Below are positions 8,801 to 11,418 of a stretch of 11,418 nucleotides of DNA, piece by piece (the first letter of the stretch is position 1; the number at the start of each line of letters is the position of its first letter). This stretch comes from an uncultured Clostridia bacterium. GTDB taxonomy: Bacteria; Bacillota; Clostridia; Christensenellales; CAG-917. The notes beneath the pieces are model-generated. The model made no database searches and was not told where the DNA came from. It saw only the letters and a list, made by a program, of their open reading frames with translations. Both the position numbers and the translations under genes were made by a program. The DNA is taken from positions 1 to 11,418 of the forward strand of contig CANREO010000023.1 of the NCBI GenBank assembly GCA_947629635.1, given 5' to 3'.

Positions 8801-11418
8801 AGTATGACGGCGAGCGGCATGGCAGGACGCTGGACGTACAATTCGAAGGCGAATATACGGTACAATATTCATATAACACGCAAACGTCGACGGATGCGCC
8901 TATGTTTAAAGATGCCGGATCATATCTCGTTCACTTTGTAATTTCGGCAGAGGGCATGACGGAAACCGCAGGCGATTACAGCGTCAATATCACCGCACGA
9001 AAGGCAAGCATAACCGTCACGCCAAAAACGATCGCTTTCGGCGACGCGCGCCCCGATCTCGAATACTCCGAAAACAACATTCTGCCCGAAGATAAAGCAG
9101 CTTTGAATATATCATTGAGCACGGAATACACTGTCGGCAACAATGTAGGCATATATCCGATATCCGTAAGCTATGAGCAAAGCGACAATTACGACATCGC
9201 CGTTACGGACGCAAATATCACGGTCGTTGCCAAGACCGTAAAAGTTACGATAACGTCCGATCTTGCGATAACATACGGGGACGCCGCGCCGAAAATCGAG
9301 TTTACATTGGACGACGAAGCGGCGCGCGAAGCGCTGGCCATTTCGCACGGTTACGAGCAATTCGACGGCGTAAACAGCTATCCCCTCTCGCTTGAATGCA
9401 GCGACGACAACTACTCGGCTTCGTTTGCAGAAGAATATGCCATTGTCGTCGGCAAGAAGAATGTCACGGTGGTCATCAATAGTTTGACCGTCGAGTATGG
9501 CACGCAACCGCAGTTTGCATATACGGCGGAACTAGTGGGCGACGACAACATAAACGTAAACTTCGTCTGCAATGCGATCGCCGTCGGCGAACACGAAATA
9601 GACGCCACGGTGGACGATGATCCGAACTATAACTTTACTATACAAAAAGGCACTTTAACTATACAAAAAGCAAATTTAAAACTGTTTGTAGAGCAAAACG
9701 GCAAAATTTCATACGGAGATGATATCCCCGAATTTGTCGTGACGCACGGCGAAGGATTCAAGTATGACGACGACGTCAAAACGCTTGACGGAGCGCTTAT
9801 TGCGACTCACGATTATACGCGCGGCGATAATGTGGGAAGCTACGTCGTGTCGCTTGGCGGTCTGACTTCAAACAACTATGAAATATCCTATGCGCAGTGC
9901 ATCCTCGTCGTCGACAAGGCAAAACTGACGATCACGGTCGATCCGCACGACCCCGTCACTTACGGCGACGAAGTGCCCACCGACTTCTCATACGTTGTGC
10001 AAGGACTCGTCAACGGCGACAGCGAGCAGTCTTTGGGCCTCGGCGTACAAATAACTACAACTTACGAGGGCGCCTCTTCAAATGCTTCTGCCGAGGGCTA
10101 TGAATACAACGTGCAATTGGCTGTGAGCGAGCTTGACAACTATGACTTGATCATCGGCGAAGCGCAGCGCCTCGTTGTAAACAAGGCAGAATACGATCGC
10201 GATGAGATATTGCGATTGCTAAGCGGCTACAGCGTGGTGTACACATCCGCCAATACGCTTGAAAACATCGCTCTGCCCGAAGGATTTGAGTGGGCAAACG
10301 CATCCGAAAAACTGATTTGCAAAAAGAATATTTACAGCGCGACTTATCTCGCCGACCCGATCAACTACGAGCCGCTGCGAGATATCGACGTGACCGTAGA
10401 TGTGGCAAAGGCAGATCCCGTCATCACGGCTACGGGCAACGACTTTGCGACTTGGACGGGCTCGGCCATCGATATCGTCTCGACGCTGGGGCTCTCGCTC
10501 GACGGTTATGACGGCGGAAACGTCCTTACCTACGAAATATATGGCGGTAACCTCAAACCCACGATCGGCGGAATCTATAAAGTCACCGCAAATTTGGCCT
10601 CGTCCGACAACTGGAATGCCGCAAGTTATGAGACAAACTTCAAAATCAAATCCGCAAAGATAGGCAACGACGAATATGTCTTGGAAGACGCGCTGGAATT
10701 GGGCGGAAATATCACGCTGTTCGGCGACGCGCAATTGACCGACCAAAGTCGCCACTATGAACTAAAGCACGGCAGCACGCTATTGCTGCCCTATGACAGA
10801 GTTTCCGCTTTCAATACAAACGGCGGAACGGAAAAATGGTACGCCGATATAGAAAAGGAAAGCACCTATCTGCAACTTGTTTTGACAATAGGCGAAAACG
10901 TAACTTTTGATATTTCGGGCGTATTGAATATCGGCGGCGTCACGGGCGTTGTGGGCCAATACACATATCAAGGTCACACATCGGGCAACTACGCGCAAAT
11001 GACGATAAAAAGCGGTGCAAACGTAAATCTTTTGAGCGGCGGCAAAATAGACGTTTACGGCTATATCAAAGGCGACGGCACCCTGAATGTAAAAGAAGGC
11101 GCGGAAATGCTTGCTCCGTTTGTTGTGAGAGACTTCCGCGGCGGCACATCCACAGCCGGCAGCATAGCCGCCGGACATACGACTTTCTTGGGGATCATGC
11201 CGGATACCAACGGTTTCTATGAAGACAGAATTTGCCCATTCAATCAATGGGAAATGCCCAATGTGCAAGTCACCCAATATATCTATACGGGCAGCACTGT
11301 AAAGGCACACTGCAATCTATATGCGGATAGCAAATTTAATACGGTGGACAGCGTTATATTTGCAAAAACAAACGCTCTGCTCAATTTGACCGAAGGCTAT
11401 CTTGTCATCAAAAATACA
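5839..11418 (+). CDS. giant putative lipoprotein with InlB-type and MBG/YDG-type repeats (3' end beyond window)
   Basis: The frame is open from ATG 5839 to the last base without any stop, giving at least 1860 residues. The C-terminus is outside the window. The start is supported by GAGGAG at 5824-5829, nine bases upstream, and by a textbook exported N-terminus: MKRKK, a hydrophobic core, then LFAAC with Cys27 as the likely lipidation site. Phe at -3 is less usual for a lipobox. Order of parts: InlB B-type repeats (36-101, a diverged one about 105-168, and 171-233, with the GYTFTGW and LYAQW hallmarks); an Ig-like linker (234-324); about 14 MBG/YDG-type repeats (325-1450); two diverged Ig-like units (1451-1525, 1526-1606); and a beta-helix-like region from 1607 on. 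It would be tethered to the outer face of the membrane and extend through the wall. It lies 17 bases after the previous gene with no terminator between, so it is probably the same operon. MBG-type domains are named for mucin binding, but the ligand here is unknown. Confidence 0.9.
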   Translation, partial: MKRKKFIVCLLTLTVVMLLATVLFAACDNGLQNREFSIVLDFNDGVSETLDYEFSVQDGLAAIPTPQRTGYTFTGWALDKEGAKEVIPDELHNGIILYAQWQKNKYTVNFYIGDTLIDSQEVPYLDDATAPDDAQIAAALPDGFGFERWDKSFINVTSNLEVHAVLTAESHTVVFSWGDGQTYTYEGKHGEKIPTPPLVQKDGFEFVDWVDADGDVFDEGDAFIKDSTYFAKWQLAMPSINVVGNLQLAYGNDLILQIESLEAESVSYSYKWTESSATLSSSADLNIARPNAGVRSLTAEITASAPGYDSVTASNIIEVRISKRQLTASAQKITLTYGDALPENITLDYVGFLDGDNESLLNGQQQIVSDYSAGDSVGNYTASVSGITAENYELAAVSVDIEVKAKTVSYTYSDDKTYDGEAYSFNQSGIIFDGLLEGHVMTLSFTTNSANAAEYKDIVPSSYSITDGEGQTVTENYNVKFNLSIDINKARLIVDINTTTVADYDGLPHAFEIGLDRDDLNIVYVSDGETEQNEAPTYTNADTYMFTVRITSENYLPYETTCTLIINKAKITVRALPQTAVYGNDFELDQSAYETEGKLFGNVLTVNLMTDYVIGNDAKDYVISVTADAGANFDISAEPSTLTVNKAAITVSAPDASVTYGEELSLDGLSGTAHNVPSHGASVNITLSTDYTMGGNVNESFHIFATAQSDNYTIESTPGTLTVLARQVTFAIDDANVKYGDAFDLASHTYKISTGSLYGQDNIALAMRSDYEPGMSAGSTCSLSADYEQNDNYEIFILDGDLTVVPRELSVKVKDASVRYGEEAPQFEYEITDGSFYNAESPLPTYRHGYRPGVYEPIEVNVSFDDPNYNISTTAGTLNILARTLKLSISATYAQNGTAWQEEINQLQMHGIFENDIAEGKLATSGSDEKIYTAHGSDIGDFRWINAFTVRNGNGDDVTKMYELEYDLSIQITPKPISYTISETADFEYDGERHGRTLDVQFEGEYTVQYSYNTQTSTDAPMFKDAGSYLVHFVISAEGMTETAGDYSVNITARKASITVTPKTIAFGDARPDLEYSENNILPEDKAALNISLSTEYTVGNNVGIYPISVSYEQSDNYDIAVTDANITVVAKTVKVTITSDLAITYGDAAPKIEFTLDDEAAREALAISHGYEQFDGVNSYPLSLECSDDNYSASFAEEYAIVVGKKNVTVVINSLTVEYGTQPQFAYTAELVGDDNINVNFVCNAIAVGEHEIDATVDDDPNYNFTIQKGTLTIQKANLKLFVEQNGKISYGDDIPEFVVTHGEGFKYDDDVKTLDGALIATHDYTRGDNVGSYVVSLGGLTSNNYEISYAQCILVVDKAKLTITVDPHDPVTYGDEVPTDFSYVVQGLVNGDSEQSLGLGVQITTTYEGASSNASAEGYEYNVQLAVSELDNYDLIIGEAQRLVVNKAEYDRDEILRLLSGYSVVYTSANTLENIALPEGFEWANASEKLICKKNIYSATYLADPINYEPLRDIDVTVDVAKADPVITATGNDFATWTGSAIDIVSTLGLSLDGYDGGNVLTYEIYGGNLKPTIGGIYKVTANLASSDNWNAASYETNFKIKSAKIGNDEYVLEDALELGGNITLFGDAQLTDQSRHYELKHGSTLLLPYDRVSAFNTNGGTEKWYADIEKESTYLQLVLTIGENVTFDISGVLNIGGVTGVVGQYTYQGHTSGNYAQMTIKSGANVNLLSGGKIDVYGYIKGDGTLNVKEGAEMLAPFVVRDFRGGTSTAGSIAAGHTTFLGIMPDTNGFYEDRICPFNQWEMPNVQVTQYIYTGSTVKAHCNLYADSKFNTVDSVIFAKTNALLNLTEGYLVIKNT
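5944..6537 (+). repeat. InlB B-type (Listeria-Bacteroides) repeats
   Basis: Unit 1 (residues 36-101) has the full pattern: strand, P-x(3)-TGYTFTGWAL, then a final ILYAQW. Unit 2 (about 105-168) keeps the opening NKYTVNFYIGD and a GFGFERWD core but ends in EVHAVL instead of AxW. Unit 3 (171-233) has GFEFVDWVD and ends YFAKW. These beta-grasp-like modules are widespread in surface proteins of Bacillota and usually serve as spacers or protein-interaction modules. Confidence 0.85.
6811..10188 (+). repeat. tandem array of about 14 MBG/YDG-type repeats
   Basis: Units begin near residues 325, 407, 492, 571, 649, 728, 809, 885, 977, 1057, 1134, 1208, 1279 and 1362, each 71-92 residues long. The usual unit runs: beta strand, Y-G-D/E/N turn (TYGD, KYGD, RYGE and similar), a middle strand pair, a DNY-x-I motif, and a closing strand ending in a short K-A/R-x linker. 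Ten units carry the YG(D/E/N/T) or FGD turn, three (units 2, 3 and 9) carry YDG instead, and unit 8 has neither. At the DNA level the units are strongly diverged, so the array is old and not a product of recent slippage. It probably forms a long, stiff rod outside the cell. Confidence 0.8.
9631..9672 (+). repeat. 42-bp local duplication at the junction of repeats 12 and 13
   Basis: The 13-base word ACTATACAAAAAG occurs at 9637-9649 and again at 9658-9670, 21 bases apart. It encodes the back-to-back peptides NFTIQKG and TLTIQKA, so the seven-codon period keeps the frame. It is the only strongly conserved short DNA duplication noticed inside the otherwise diverged array, and looks like a recent small in-frame duplication. 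Confidence 0.5.
10657..11418 (+). other. beta-helix-like region of the giant lipoprotein (continues past window)
   Basis: From residue 1607 the MBG pattern stops and a new one begins: EYVLEDALELGGNITLFGD followed by short strands with Gly/Asn turns (MTIKSGANVNLLSGGKIDV, then YIKGDGTLNVKEGAEML). This is the style of right-handed beta-helix or polymorphic-adhesin passengers. The helix-then-strand opening resembles the opening of the beta-helix in the preceding protein (residues 556-580). The region is cut off by the window edge. Confidence 0.5.

Noticed and set aside
6811..10188. CRISPR array or recent tandem DNA repeat
   Set aside because: The period is about 240 bases, the units are coding and highly diverged at the DNA level, and there are no identical short repeats with unique spacers.
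10219..11310. Two long minus-strand open frames (10219-10755 and 10780-11310)
   Set aside because: Both are antisense to the giant lipoprotein frame, which is intact with clear domains on the plus strand. Neither has a convincing start context or a recognisable family.
5839..11418. RTX-type calcium-binding toxin
   Set aside because: Despite many Asp and Gly residues there are no GGxGxDxUx nonapeptide runs. The MBG and InlB patterns explain the composition.

Overview
The window looks like a piece of a Bacillota (Clostridia-like) genome. Evidence for this is strong GAGGAG/GGAGGG ribosome binding sites before every gene, a Gram-positive style lipoprotein signal, and repeat families (Big_2-like, InlB B-type, MBG/YDG-type) common in surface proteins of gut Clostridia. 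Base composition looks close to balanced GC, judged by eye. The genus cannot be told from the sequence alone.

Layout: bases 1-153 are an AT-rich leader with a TATAAT box inside a near-perfect 10-bp inverted repeat. Four genes follow, all on the plus strand and packed as one operon: (1) an ABC transporter ATPase, 154-921, starting at TTG; (2) a roughly 12-helix ABC exporter permease, 918-2603, overlapping gene 1 by ATGA; (3) a 1071-residue membrane-anchored or secreted protein, 2606-5821, with Ig-like (Big_2-type) domains followed by a probable right-handed beta-helix; (4) a giant putative lipoprotein, 5839 to beyond 11418, open for 1860 codons. Gene 4 carries InlB B-type repeats, about 14 MBG/YDG-type repeats and the start of a beta-helix-like region. 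Intergenic gaps are -4, 2 and 17 bases and none could hold a terminator, so a single transcript is likely.

Together the genes pair an EcsAB-like ABC exporter with two very large cell-surface proteins of related architecture (Ig-like stalk followed by beta-helix). The most interesting reading is that the exporter serves secretion, maturation or immunity of this surface-protein pair, as a dedicated adhesin/surface-display operon. The gene order supports functional linkage but the sequence does not prove it. No RNA genes, CRISPR arrays, insertion sequences, phage genes or minus-strand genes could be supported.
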